A DNA stretch of 64,000 nt from CAZIUL01 sp964542475 (lineage in GTDB: Bacteria; Planctomycetota; B15-G4; CAYZWU01): the NCBI GenBank assembly GCA_964542475.1, contig CAZIUL010000013.1, positions 31,668-95,667 on the forward strand, read 5' to 3'. Of the stretch, positions 14,990 to 23,876 are shown one piece after another; within the stretch, counting starts at the first letter, position 1, and every line of letters starts with the position of its first letter. The notes beneath the pieces were generated by a model. The model worked only from the letters and a program-made list of their open reading frames with translations, made no database searches and was not told the DNA's origin. A program made the position numbers and the translations under genes.

Positions 14990-17586
14990 GATTCGATTCC
15001 TCTGTTTCTCGTGGCAAAGGTCAAACCCGTGAGATCTTTACTAGGACCCGGAATTACGATGCTGGTCAAGTAACCCACGATCACGCACGCTGCGATTCCA
15101 ATGACCGCATAGAGGTAGAAGTTCATGTTCGTAAAACGGGTGATGTAAAAGAGCAGGGCCGTGCTGGCGACGGCGCCGGTGAGCGCACCCGCGGCATTAG
15201 CCCTTTGCGTGAAGACAGCCAGGATGAAGACGCCTGCCAGTCCGCTCGAAAGCAGTCCCAGCAACCCCTGGAAGAAGAGGAAGAGCGATTTGATGTCAAA
15301 GCGCGCCAGGGCTGATGCCGCTGTCACGGTGAGCACACCCAGGGCGATGATGATCCACCGCGCCAGTCTCAAGCAGGCCCGGTCCGTGGCGTCCTTCTTG
15401 AACCTTTGATAGAAGTCGGTGGTAAGGACGGTGGCAATGCTGTGCATGCTGCTGTCCAGGCTGGACATGGAGGCTGCGAAGATCCCGGCGATGATCAGCC
15501 CCGAGATGCCGGGCGGAAGCTTTCGCGCGATGAAAAGGGGAAAGACCTGGTCGTTCTGCATGCCCAAGGTCAGCAGGTCGGGATGGTTTTTGAAGAAGAT
15601 GTAGAGGCAGGTGCCCATTGCAAAGAAGATGAATCCTGTCGGGATCGAGATGATGCCGTTGAGCCAGATGCTCCGCGCCGAGGATCGCTCGTCCTTGGTG
15701 GTCATGTAGCGCTGCACCACGGCCTGGTCCGTGGTATAGGGCCCGAACTGCAGTGCAAAGGAACCCAGTACCAGGGACCACGTCGCCAGATCTGTAAAGC
15801 TCATCGATCCCGTCAAGAGGGTGAGCTTCCCCTCGGCCATGGCGGTGGTAAAGATTGCACCCGGTCCCCCCTCCGAAAAGATTACGAGCAAAAGCCCCAT
15901 GAGAAAACCGCCCAGGAGCACCACGACCTGGATCACGTCGGTCCAGATCACCGCTTCCATACCGCCCAGCACCGTGTATACAGTAGCCAGGATACCCATG
16001 ATCACAATACAGAGGTAGATATCCATGCCGGTGATGGCGGTCAAGGCCAATGCCGGGAGGTAGACAACGATCGCCATTCTGCCCAGCTGGAACACGATGA
16101 AGGAGGCGCTGCCGAATAATCGAACAGCAACGTTGAAACGCTTTTCCAGGTATTCATAGGCTGTTGTAAGGTTCAGGCGGCGGAAGAAAGGCAGGTAGAA
16201 AAAGACCACCACCGGCGCCATCAGGAAGATCGTGAAGTACCCGGGGTAGATGAGCCAGTTTGTCGCGTAGGCGACAGCCGGTGTCGCCACGAAGGTGATG
16301 GCGCTTAGCTGGGTGGCATAGATGCTGAGGCCCGCCGCCCACCAAGGGATGCGCTTTCCGGCAAGAAAAAACTCGTGGGTGCTCTTTTCCCTGCGCGAAA
16401 AAAACCATCCCATGGCCACGAGCAGCACGAGATAGAGGATCAAGATCGTGTAGTTGGTCCAGCCGAAACTGAATCGGGCAGCGACCGGTTCGGCGCGCTG
16501 GACCATTGGCGTGCGCACTCCCGGCCGGATCTCGCCGCTGGGGATCACCATGGCGCCTTTCCACCAGCAGGCAGTTGTGGTGACCACGCTTTGCGGCATG
16601 TCGCCGGTTTTCACCCAGGTGTCGGTGATGGTGTGATAGGCCAGGATGTCCCTTGGAAATTCAGGGCGTTGATCGATCGGTTCATGGATGTGCACACCCG
16701 TGGATCCGCTGAAGATCAAAACATGGGACTGCCCCATGGATAAGGCGCATCCCGCGGCCGTGGGATGGGGGAGGGGTGCGATCCGCTTCCAGGCCTTTTC
16801 GCCCGATGTTACGGCAGGATCAAACCGGTAGGCATCGCTCAAGTACTGCCGCTCGATCTTTCCCCCGGCGGTCTTTGTGGGCCGTTCTCCGCTGAGGAGA
16901 TAGAGATATTGAGAGCCGTTACCACCGCTTTGAACCGCGGTCACGGCCTTGATCCGAGCAGGTCCCGGCCAAGGTTCCATCGGGATCCAGGTGCGCCGAT
17001 CCTCGGATTGGGCCAGGTCGAGCGCCCAGAAGGTCTTTTCGAGATCCGCGGGATCCGAGGACCTTTGGCCCGCGGCAACGTAGAGGATGTCGCCGATCCT
17101 CCCGGCCGCGAGAAAGGAGGACGGTGCAGGCAAAGGGGTTAGCGGTTCTTGACTTAACCTTTTCTCGTCGCTATCCCAATTAAGCAGCGAAACAGTCGAA
17201 TAGGCTTTCTCAGCATCACATCCTCCGATTAGAACGATTCCCTGGTCCGTGGAGATCGAAGCGCCGTAAGCCAGGGCACGCTCCAGCTTGTACCCGGTCC
17301 GCCACGTGTCGGCGTCTTTCTCAAGCACAAAAACATCGTCATGCCAGATCTTGGCGCCTCCTTCCCACGGGGGTGCGGAGGGAAAGTTGGCTCCCCCGGC
17401 CACGATCAGCGCTTCGTTGTGCACGCCGACGAAGGGGCCTCCCAAGCCGCATGTTCCGGGCAGTTCCGGAAGCGCGGACCAGGACAGGGCCGGCCTCTCC
17501 TCTTCCTGTCCGGTTGAAAGCGGAGCCAGGATGAGAAAGAAGAAACAGAACCACGCCATGGTTTTGATAAACGGTCTTTCAATCAT
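14986..17586 (-). CDS. NanM-like Kelch mutarotase fused to SSS-family sodium:sialic-acid symporter
   Basis: 866 residues from ATG 17586 (a longer open frame to 17871 has no family support). Signal peptide, then about 375 residues of Kelch propeller of the cyclically permuted mutarotase type (AYGASISTDQGIVLIGGCDA, SFLAAGRIGDILYVAAGQ, GCALSMGQSHVLIFSGSTG). Then a complete 12-13-helix sodium:solute symporter starts at FGWTNYTILILYLVLLVAMG, with GLSIYATQLSAITFVATPAV and GGMEAVIWTDVIQVVVLLGG. The propeller would convert alpha-sialic acid to the beta anomer in the periplasm and hand it to the transporter. First gene of the nan operon, overlapping nanA by 4 nt. Fusions of this kind are known in some environmental phyla; here the cognate pathway genes follow directly. 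Confidence 0.88.
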   Translation of the reverse strand: MIERPFIKTMAWFCFFFLILAPLSTGQEEERPALSWSALPELPGTCGLGGPFVGVHNEALIVAGGANFPSAPPWEGGAKIWHDDVFVLEKDADTWRTGYKLERALAYGASISTDQGIVLIGGCDAEKAYSTVSLLNWDSDEKRLSQEPLTPLPAPSSFLAAGRIGDILYVAAGQRSSDPADLEKTFWALDLAQSEDRRTWIPMEPWPGPARIKAVTAVQSGGNGSQYLYLLSGERPTKTAGGKIERQYLSDAYRFDPAVTSGEKAWKRIAPLPHPTAAGCALSMGQSHVLIFSGSTGVHIHEPIDQRPEFPRDILAYHTITDTWVKTGDMPQSVVTTTACWWKGAMVIPSGEIRPGVRTPMVQRAEPVAARFSFGWTNYTILILYLVLLVAMGWFFSRREKSTHEFFLAGKRIPWWAAGLSIYATQLSAITFVATPAVAYATNWLIYPGYFTIFLMAPVVVFFYLPFFRRLNLTTAYEYLEKRFNVAVRLFGSASFIVFQLGRMAIVVYLPALALTAITGMDIYLCIVIMGILATVYTVLGGMEAVIWTDVIQVVVLLGGFLMGLLLVIFSEGGPGAIFTTAMAEGKLTLLTGSMSFTDLATWSLVLGSFALQFGPYTTDQAVVQRYMTTKDERSSARSIWLNGIISIPTGFIFFAMGTCLYIFFKNHPDLLTLGMQNDQVFPLFIARKLPPGISGLIIAGIFAASMSSLDSSMHSIATVLTTDFYQRFKKDATDRACLRLARWIIIALGVLTVTAASALARFDIKSLFLFFQGLLGLLSSGLAGVFILAVFTQRANAAGALTGAVASTALLFYITRFTNMNFYLYAVIGIAACVIVGYLTSIVIPGPSKDLTGLTFATRNRGIES

Positions 17587-17638
17587 TAAAAATCTTCCGG
17601 GCCTGTTCGAGGATCCAGGTATAGTGGCCGAGCTGCCT

Positions 17639-17676
17639 GACGGCACCTCGCGACGAAGAGTATGAAATAAGGGGAT
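17639..17676. repeat. Right arm of the palindromic element (P2)
   Basis: GACGGCACCTCGCGACGAAG continuing to AGTATGAAATAAGGGG. It ends about 9 nt before the stop codon of the kinase-TPR gene and about 50 nt upstream of the nan operon start. Confidence 0.8.
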
Positions 17677-17684
17677 TAGAGTTT

Positions 17685-20447
17685 TCAATCTTTCAACAGC
17701 TTCTGATATTTTTCTATTTCGCTCTGTCTGTTTGTAACGCTGTAGAGAGTAATAAGATCGCTGATCGCCGCTTTCGTCCGCGGGTGATTCAGACCAAATG
17801 TTTTCTTCGAAGTATTGAAAACCCTGGCCAGGAGGGATTCGGATTTTTCGTATTGTTCGCGCTGCAAACAAAGGCGGCCCAACCGACTCAGTGTTGAGAT
17901 TGTTTCTGGATGTTCTGTCCCAAGAACTTTTTCCTGAGCTTCCAAGACCTTCTGATAAAGAGCCTCCGACCGCCCATACTTTCCCTGCAACTGATTGTTT
18001 ATTGCAACGTTTGATAAAGTATTCAAATAGTCGGGATGATCCTCCGGCAACGTGCGCTCATAAACCTCCAGGTTTTTTTCGAATAGGGTATTGGATGCCG
18101 TCAACTCGCCTTTTTCCATGAGGATAGTTGCGAGATTTGACCTCGCAATCTGTGAATCAGGGTGATCAGGCGGGAGAGTGCGTTCAAACGCATCCAGCGC
18201 AACTTGTGACAGGTCTTGAGCTTTATCAAGGTCCCCCAGAGATCTCAAAGAAATCGAGAGTGCCGACCGTGCTCCCTGCAGGCCCGGATGGTCGGCAGGC
18301 AATGCCTTCTCATATACCTGCAAAACCTCCTCCTGCAAAGTTTTTGCTCTTTCGTTCTTGTCGAGCGAATTCAAGATATATGACAGTTTCAACTTTGACG
18401 TTTGAAGATCAAGGCTATCCGGAGCCAATGTTTGTTCTTGAATCCTGACAGCTTCTTCCATCAAAATTCGCGCGTTATCATAGTCACCCATGTGATACAA
18501 AGTAGATGCAAGATCTAATTGAGATTCAGTCAGCATGGGATTATCCGGGGACAGTGTCCTTGTTCGTATTTCCAGGACCTTTTCCTGCAATGCGCGCGCT
18601 TCTGATAAACCTCCCAGAGACTGCAGGGTGATGGCCAGGTTTGATCTGGCTTCTTGAACTTCAGGGTGGTCAGGGGAATGGAGTTTTTCTATCTTACTGA
18701 GATAGTTTTCCTGCAATGCGAGTGCTCCATGCAGATCGCCGAGTTTCCCCAAGACTGCGGCCAGGTTGGTTTTGACCGGATCCAAATCGAGTTCGCCCTC
18801 GACTTCGCCCTTGAAGCCTGCTTGTTCTGATTCGGTCAGGATTTTCTCGTACAGTTTTCTGGAGTAAGGTAGATCTCCCAACTGGTACAGAAGGTTTGCC
18901 GCGTGGATTATCAGTTTTTGCTGCTCGATGGAATTTTTATCGAAAGGAGCACTTAGAAACGAATCAGCAGCTTCTTTCGTTAGTTGTCGCGCTGGCTCGA
19001 GATCGTCACCTGTCATCGCTTCAACGGCTTTTTGCAGCAAATCGCGCTGGGAGCTGATACCTTTTTCCTGAGATTTGGGGAATCCCTCATCCGCGGAGTT
19101 GTAGCCGGATCCGATCAGGTTATTATCCCCTTCCGCGGAGGTATAGCCGGATCCGACCAGGTTATAATCCCCTGCCGCGAAGTCATAATCTATTTCGATG
19201 TCGCGTCCCTTCAGCTCCTGTTGAATCTGTTTCAACAACCGATCCTTGATCGCTTTTTCCTCTTCGAGATTCAACTTGGATCTATAAAGATCGGAAATAA
19301 TAACAGATAACGAAACCATGATGATCACGGCTATGGTTGCCAGCGTAACTCTTGTCGGGTGTCTTCGAACTGTTCTGATAAGACGTTGGTGTATCCCTAT
19401 CGGCTTGGCTGAAACGGCCTTACCCGCCAGGAATCGGTTGAGGTCGTCCGCAAGCTGAGTCATGGTCTGGTAGCGATGATCCGGATTCTTTTCTATCGCC
19501 TTGATACAGATCGCAGACAGGTCTCGTGGAATTGTCGCCTTGAACTTGCGGGGATCGATCGCTTCGATGAGGATTATTTTTTTCAGCACTTCATGCGAGG
19601 TCTCTCCCTCGAACGGCCGTTTCAGGGTTAGCATCTCGTAAAACGTCACACCCAGAGAGTATATATCTGTTCTATGGTCGATGGGGATTCTTCGACTCAT
19701 CGCCTGTTCCGGCGACATGTAGTACGGCGTCCCGGCAAAGTCCCCTGTTCGCGACAAGACCAGCGCATCTTCCACCTTGGCCAGCCCGAAATCTGTCACC
19801 TTGGGAGTTCCGTCACTTGTGAGCAGGATGTTTGATGGCTTGATATCCCGATGAGTGACACCGGCGTCATGCGCGTGCTGCAGAGCGTCGGCTATCTCAA
19901 CGTTGAGCTTTGCTACTTCTCGAAAATATCCAGCCGGTTGTTTGCCGCTTTTCCGTATCTCATCCAGCTTGTCGGCAATGGTATTTCCGCTCTCAATAAG
20001 CTCCTGCGCAATGTAATGGACTCCTTCGTGCTCGCCAACCGCGTGGATGGAGACAATTCCCGGATGACTTTGCCTTCCACCGGCCTCAGCCTCACGGCGA
20101 AACTTGAGTACGGCTTCATCGGAAAAGCTGAGATGAGATGGGAGAATTTTAAGAGCAACTTTGCGCTTCAGCGAAACCTGCTCCGCCTCATACACCGTGC
20201 CCATGCCGCCCTTGCCGATCTCCTTGATAATGCGGAAGTCGCCGATGATGTGGGGTGGTTTCCCGGATTCCGGCCCGAGGTCAGCTAATTGGGTCTTTTC
20301 AGCCCTGTGCCTGTCGAGCAGTTTCCGGAGATTTCCCTCCAGCTCCGGGAACTTGCGGAGGTATTCCTCGAAGTCCACCCCTTCCCCCGATTCCCGGCGG
20401 CTGAGGTACTCCCGGAACAGCTCTTCGGATCTTTCTTTTTTGCCCAT
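17685..20447 (-). CDS. Ser/Thr protein kinase with transmembrane helix and C-terminal TPR array
   Basis: 920 residues. Kinase domain 70-345: glycine loop IGKGGMGTVYEAE (77-89), Lys100 in VALKIL, HRDIKPSN (199-206), DFG (219-221) and SPEQAM (245-250), all consistent with an active Hanks-type kinase. One transmembrane helix at 366-388. Residues 415-455 contain a 14-residue tandem repeat (DYNLVGSGYTSAEG, DNNLIGSGYNSADE), encoded by a 42-bp direct repeat near 19102-19185. From about 500 to the end there are roughly nine TPR-like units of the Kinesin-light-chain type (LPPDHPDSQIARSNLATIL and similar). Probably a signalling kinase whose exoplasmic TPR domain binds protein partners. Monocistronic. 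Confidence 0.9.
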   Translation of the reverse strand: MGKKERSEELFREYLSRRESGEGVDFEEYLRKFPELEGNLRKLLDRHRAEKTQLADLGPESGKPPHIIGDFRIIKEIGKGGMGTVYEAEQVSLKRKVALKILPSHLSFSDEAVLKFRREAEAGGRQSHPGIVSIHAVGEHEGVHYIAQELIESGNTIADKLDEIRKSGKQPAGYFREVAKLNVEIADALQHAHDAGVTHRDIKPSNILLTSDGTPKVTDFGLAKVEDALVLSRTGDFAGTPYYMSPEQAMSRRIPIDHRTDIYSLGVTFYEMLTLKRPFEGETSHEVLKKIILIEAIDPRKFKATIPRDLSAICIKAIEKNPDHRYQTMTQLADDLNRFLAGKAVSAKPIGIHQRLIRTVRRHPTRVTLATIAVIIMVSLSVIISDLYRSKLNLEEEKAIKDRLLKQIQQELKGRDIEIDYDFAAGDYNLVGSGYTSAEGDNNLIGSGYNSADEGFPKSQEKGISSQRDLLQKAVEAMTGDDLEPARQLTKEAADSFLSAPFDKNSIEQQKLIIHAANLLYQLGDLPYSRKLYEKILTESEQAGFKGEVEGELDLDPVKTNLAAVLGKLGDLHGALALQENYLSKIEKLHSPDHPEVQEARSNLAITLQSLGGLSEARALQEKVLEIRTRTLSPDNPMLTESQLDLASTLYHMGDYDNARILMEEAVRIQEQTLAPDSLDLQTSKLKLSYILNSLDKNERAKTLQEEVLQVYEKALPADHPGLQGARSALSISLRSLGDLDKAQDLSQVALDAFERTLPPDHPDSQIARSNLATILMEKGELTASNTLFEKNLEVYERTLPEDHPDYLNTLSNVAINNQLQGKYGRSEALYQKVLEAQEKVLGTEHPETISTLSRLGRLCLQREQYEKSESLLARVFNTSKKTFGLNHPRTKAAISDLITLYSVTNRQSEIEKYQKLLKD

Positions 20448-20694
20448 GGTTTCCGGTTCTCATAATGTGGGTGCGCTCGGCTGGGATTATACTGAATAGT
20501 GGAGGGAAAACCATGATTGGTTTTAGTGTACCAAATATCGATCATCAACCGGGTTGGCCGCCTATGCCCGGGGCTAGCACCTCGCAATCGTCAATCTCTC
20601 TTCCTGCCTGATTTCGTCGGAAAAACCCGCAACCGAAATGCGGTATGACCCATCCAAAGGGTTGTGTTGTAAGAATAGTTATAAGGAGTAAACC
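20448..20694. promoter_or_regulatory. Divergent intergenic region, kinase / ECF operon
   Basis: About 250 nt between divergently transcribed units. The plus-strand ribosome binding site AAGGAG lies at 20683-20688 before the membrane-protein ATG. No clear promoter or operator was identified. Confidence 0.4.
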
Positions 20695-21135
20695 ATGGAT
20701 GTTATCGGCTTCACGCTCCTGGTCCTGGGTCTCGTTGCCTTGGGCATTTGGAGCAAACACCTTCGCGGAAGGAAACAGATTCAGATCCGGCAGATCATTC
20801 ACGACGAGAGAATGAGGGCCATGGAAAAGGACATTTCCTTCTCGGATCTCAACCACGAGAGCATGGCGAGAGAACTCGCACAGATGAATGAGGAGTCAGG
20901 AAACATGGAATCCAACACCAAAAGAAGTATTTTGTGGATCCGGCTTTACGCCCTGTGTATAGGTATCCTTTTGCTCTTCGGCGGTACCGGCATCGTGGCC
21001 GGTTTTCGTCTTGTGGAGGATGAAGAGTGCCGTGCTTTCTGGGCCACCGGTTTCATTCCGATCCTCATGGGTCTCGGATTTCTCATTTTCTACGGGCTGT
21101 CCCGTGGATACGAAAGAAAGAGAACTGATGCATGA
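20695..21135 (+). CDS. Small two-to-three-helix membrane protein in ECF sigma operon
   Basis: 146 residues. N-terminal transmembrane helix (GFTLLVLGLVALGIW), a charged cytoplasmic segment with helical heptads (DERMRAMEKDISFSDLNHES), then two further helices near the C terminus (LYALCIGILLLFGGTGIVAG and FIPILMGLGFLIFYGL). It resembles the DUF6249-type proteins found beside ECF sigma factors, but I cannot place it with certainty. Strong AAGGAG site upstream. It is followed 40 nt later by the sigma factor gene, so it probably belongs to the same transcription unit and may serve in membrane sensing. Confidence 0.65.
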   Translation: MDVIGFTLLVLGLVALGIWSKHLRGRKQIQIRQIIHDERMRAMEKDISFSDLNHESMARELAQMNEESGNMESNTKRSILWIRLYALCIGILLLFGGTGIVAGFRLVEDEECRAFWATGFIPILMGLGFLIFYGLSRGYERKRTDA

Positions 21136-21175
21136 GAAAAACAGGTACCATCCGTTGTGAGATAACTTGGCGTAG

Positions 21176-21808
21176 ATGAACACCGCAACCTGGACTTTGG
21201 CTGATTGGACCATCTCGGCACGTGCACCGGAACGCGCGAGGGCAAAGGACGATCGTTCTCTGGTCGAGGGGATTCTAGCCCGGGACGAGGAGGAATGCTT
21301 CGATCGGCTGGTGGAGATTTACAAGGACAGGATCTTTCACCTGGCCGTCTCTGTCATGGGGCCGGGGTGTGCTGCCGAGGCAGAGGACGTTACCCAGGAA
21401 GTTTTCATCCAAGTCTATCGTAAGCTCTCCACCTTCCGCCATGAAAGCGGATTTTCCACCTGGCTCTACCGCATCACCTACAACCGGGCCCTCGAACGCA
21501 GGCGAAAAGCCAGGTTTCGTCTTCCCCATCAGGGGGAAGAAGTGCTTTCCAGCATGGTCGCTTCTGCAGATGGAGCTGATCCCGTTCGCATCGCCATGAA
21601 ACGCCAGCGCAAGCGGATCATACTCGAAACCCTGGATGGATTGGACGAGCCTTACCGGACCGTGATCCACCTTTACTACTGGATAAACCGCTCGGTAGCC
21701 GAAATTGCCGAGCAACTGGGAACGAGGCCGGGTACGGTCAAGTCATACCTGTACCGAGGGCGGGAGCGACTGGCAGCAGTCCTGAGAAAGGAGCAGGAGG
21801 ATGGATAG
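21176..21808 (+). CDS. ECF-family RNA polymerase sigma factor
   Basis: 210 residues. Sigma region 2: EECFDRLVEIYKDRIFHLAV, then the core-binding AEDVTQEVFIQVYRKL and FSTWLYRITYNRALERRR. Region 4: LDGLDEPYRTVIHLYYWINR and SVAEIAEQLGTRPGTVKSYL, a canonical HTH. It directs RNA polymerase to stress or envelope regulon promoters. Its stop overlaps the start of the zinc-finger anti-sigma gene by 8 nt, the standard sigma/anti-sigma arrangement. The start may be internal to the first 20 residues, which are not conserved. Confidence 0.92.
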   Translation: MNTATWTLADWTISARAPERARAKDDRSLVEGILARDEEECFDRLVEIYKDRIFHLAVSVMGPGCAAEAEDVTQEVFIQVYRKLSTFRHESGFSTWLYRITYNRALERRRKARFRLPHQGEEVLSSMVASADGADPVRIAMKRQRKRIILETLDGLDEPYRTVIHLYYWINRSVAEIAEQLGTRPGTVKSYLYRGRERLAAVLRKEQEDG

Positions 21809-22268
21809 GGCATGTTCCGAGTTCGAGCGTCACCATCAGAGGTCCCATACCCGGTTCTTCGCAAGGGAGCGCCGCGCCTGGGAGGAGCACCTCTCGCATT
21901 GCCCTGCCTGCCGCGGGCAAAGGGCCGCAGAGGAGGCGCTGGATAACCTCTTCTCGGAGGTCGCACCCCCCGGACTCTCCAGCCGGTTCAAGAAAAACCT
22001 GCGACACCGGATCGCGGCGGAACCTGGGGCGCAGAACCGCTGGTCGCTCCTCGTCATGCGGGGTTACTGGCTCACCGCCTCCCTCACCAGCGCGGTCATA
22101 CTTCTCAACATGGAAGGCAGCTACGCACGAATGGGATTCGCGGTAATGATGTTCCTCCTGCTATGCTTTTTGGGCCCGATCCTTCTCCTGGGCCGAAGGC
22201 TGCGCTTCGGACTCTTCGACCTGATCCTCAGCACCATGGACTCCCTGGACAAGCCCGCTGATGCGTAA
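21801..22268 (+). CDS. Membrane anti-sigma factor with zinc-binding (zf-HC2) motif
   Basis: 155 residues overlapping the sigma gene by 8 nt. The N-terminal anti-sigma domain has the H-x3-C-x2-C signature (HLSHCPACRG, residues about 32-41). Two hydrophobic segments follow (YWLTASLTSAVILLNM and GFAVMMFLLLCFLGPILLLG), so it would hold the cognate ECF sigma at the inner membrane until a signal releases it. Last gene of the plus-strand unit. Confidence 0.85.
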   Translation: MDRACSEFERHHQRSHTRFFARERRAWEEHLSHCPACRGQRAAEEALDNLFSEVAPPGLSSRFKKNLRHRIAAEPGAQNRWSLLVMRGYWLTASLTSAVILLNMEGSYARMGFAVMMFLLLCFLGPILLLGRRLRFGLFDLILSTMDSLDKPADA

Positions 22269-22321
22269 CGAAGGAAGGTGTCCCAACTCTACAATCAATA
22301 TCCGGCCTCCATCATCACGAT

Positions 22322-22452
22322 ACAGGTCGAGGATCGTCCTCTGGCATGCAACGCAGCCACAGTGCAGGTTACGGTGCCGCAGCAGAAGATGATGAAATAT
22401 GCGGGCAAATCCACTGCGGCGCCTCGCGACGAAAAGTATGAAATGTGCGGGT
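22322..22452. repeat. Rearranged palindromic element (P3)
   Basis: The left half in reverse orientation (ACAGGTCGAGGATCGTCCTC to GATGAAATATGCGGG, 22322-22405) followed by a right arm (CGCCTCGCGACGAAAAGTAT, 22415-22450). The right end abuts the stop codon of the propeller gene (22452-22454). It fills the whole gap between two convergent genes. Confidence 0.8.
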
Positions 22453-23600
22453 CAAGGAACTATTTCAACGGCCACCGGGTTCGACACCAAGCCAAAGGGC
22501 CCGTAGAGCGTGTATGCGAAGTATAGCGTTATACCCGCGGAGCCCGGGGGCAGGGGGCCGAAGGTGTCCATCTTCGCCGCGGCCTGACCGGAAGGGTCCA
22601 GCACGCCGTAGAAGTCCACCAAGACAGGGGTGTTGGCCATCTTGAACACAAGGCCGGTAAAAACATCCCAGTTGAGTGGAAGGGTCTGCCCGCCGGGAAG
22701 GGGAAAGCCGGGAGTCGTTCCGGTTGCGCTGCCAAGCAAAAAGTAGTTGCGACCCGCGTATTCCGTTCCAGCGGCCAGTGTAAAATTGACCTCCCCGCCG
22801 GTGCTCTCCGAAAGGGTGTCGACGTCGGCTGCCAGGATTTCGACAGGTTCATAGCGGTATATCTTTTGGGCTCCCCGGTCCGCCACAAAGAGGTCGTCTC
22901 CGATGAAAGTGATTCCCCGGGGCCATTCGGTGATGATGGGAATCTCTTCGATGAGATCGAGATCGGAATCGAACTGATAGACCTTGTCCACCGCCTGGAA
23001 GGCCACGAACAGGTTGTCATTGTGCCAGGCGACACCGTACGTGGGGGTCGCTGAGATGTTTGTGCCCGTGTCCACCGTGACGGAAAGGGTTCCGGCGACC
23101 TGATAGGTGATCGCATCGATCTGGGTAATTACCGAGGTGAGAACACCGTTCGCCCCGCTCGCATAATAGGAGACCAGTATGTTCGATCCATCGAAACCCA
23201 GCCCCATGACCGACCCCAGATCGGAGGACAGGTAGCCTGAGGTGGAGCCGTTGGACGGATTCATTTCCCGCAAGTACTTGTGCGAGGCGCTCGTGCCGTT
23301 TGCGAAGACGATCATGCTTCCATTGAAGGTAACGCCGCTGTTGAAATTGCTGGGCGTGTTGAAGCCGTTCAAATTCGTCCCCGTTAGGTCTACGATTTCG
23401 ATCGTGTCCGGACTGGCGTTGTTCAGAACGAGGAGATTGGTCCCGTCCGATCCGATGTTCAGAATGTCGTAGCCTGTCATGTCGATCGTTTCCTTCAGCG
23501 TGTAGGATGTCGCCAGAGCATCCGAATCGTAGATCAGCGGGCTGAACACCAGGATTGCAACAATAAGAAACGCACGCTTCATGCCTTTTCTAATGGTCAT
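22452..23600 (-). CDS. Secreted beta-propeller-like protein with C-terminal surface domain
   Basis: 382 residues. ATG 23600 preceded by AAAGGAG at 7 nt. Signal peptide (GMKRAFLIVAILVFSPLIYD). Residues 35-255 are repeat-rich and read like NHL/YVTN propeller blades (GVAWHNDNLFVAFQAVDKVY, GITFIGDDLFVADRGAQKIY). Residues 265-382 (GGEVNFTLAAGTEYAGRNYF, LPLNWDVFTGLVF, AGITLYFAYTLYG, SNPVAVEIVP) form a C-terminal domain I associate with secreted proteins of Planctomycetota-like genomes. Function unknown, probably extracellular binding. Monocistronic. Confidence 0.75.
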   Translation of the reverse strand: MTIRKGMKRAFLIVAILVFSPLIYDSDALATSYTLKETIDMTGYDILNIGSDGTNLLVLNNASPDTIEIVDLTGTNLNGFNTPSNFNSGVTFNGSMIVFANGTSASHKYLREMNPSNGSTSGYLSSDLGSVMGLGFDGSNILVSYYASGANGVLTSVITQIDAITYQVAGTLSVTVDTGTNISATPTYGVAWHNDNLFVAFQAVDKVYQFDSDLDLIEEIPIITEWPRGITFIGDDLFVADRGAQKIYRYEPVEILAADVDTLSESTGGEVNFTLAAGTEYAGRNYFLLGSATGTTPGFPLPGGQTLPLNWDVFTGLVFKMANTPVLVDFYGVLDPSGQAAAKMDTFGPLPPGSAGITLYFAYTLYGPFGLVSNPVAVEIVP

Positions 23601-23798
23601 TTTTTTGCTCCTTTATTGATAGAGAGATTCCATCCACCCGATCAACAGCTCTTGCTGTTTATACTACCTGATCTGTCAGGAAAACGCATGGATCATATCC
23701 ACACGAGTTGTTGTTGATCTGTTTTCCTCCGGCATTTGCCGCCTTGTTCGTCCAATCTTAACAAAACATACTAATATAAATCAATACCTTAGCCAGGT

Positions 23799-23866
23799 TA
23801 GCTCGCATATTTCATCCTCATCCACTTCGCCACCTCGCAACGAAGAGTATGAAATATGCGAGGCTA
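23799..23866. repeat. Short palindromic element (P4)
   Basis: Only the two outer arms remain: GCTCGCATATTTCATCCTCA and CGAAGAGTATGAAATATGCG, forming a near-perfect hairpin of about 66 nt. It ends 11 nt before the ATG chosen for the ECF sigma gene, so it lies in that gene's 5' leader. Confidence 0.85.
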
Positions 23867-23876
23867 TGACAAGCGT

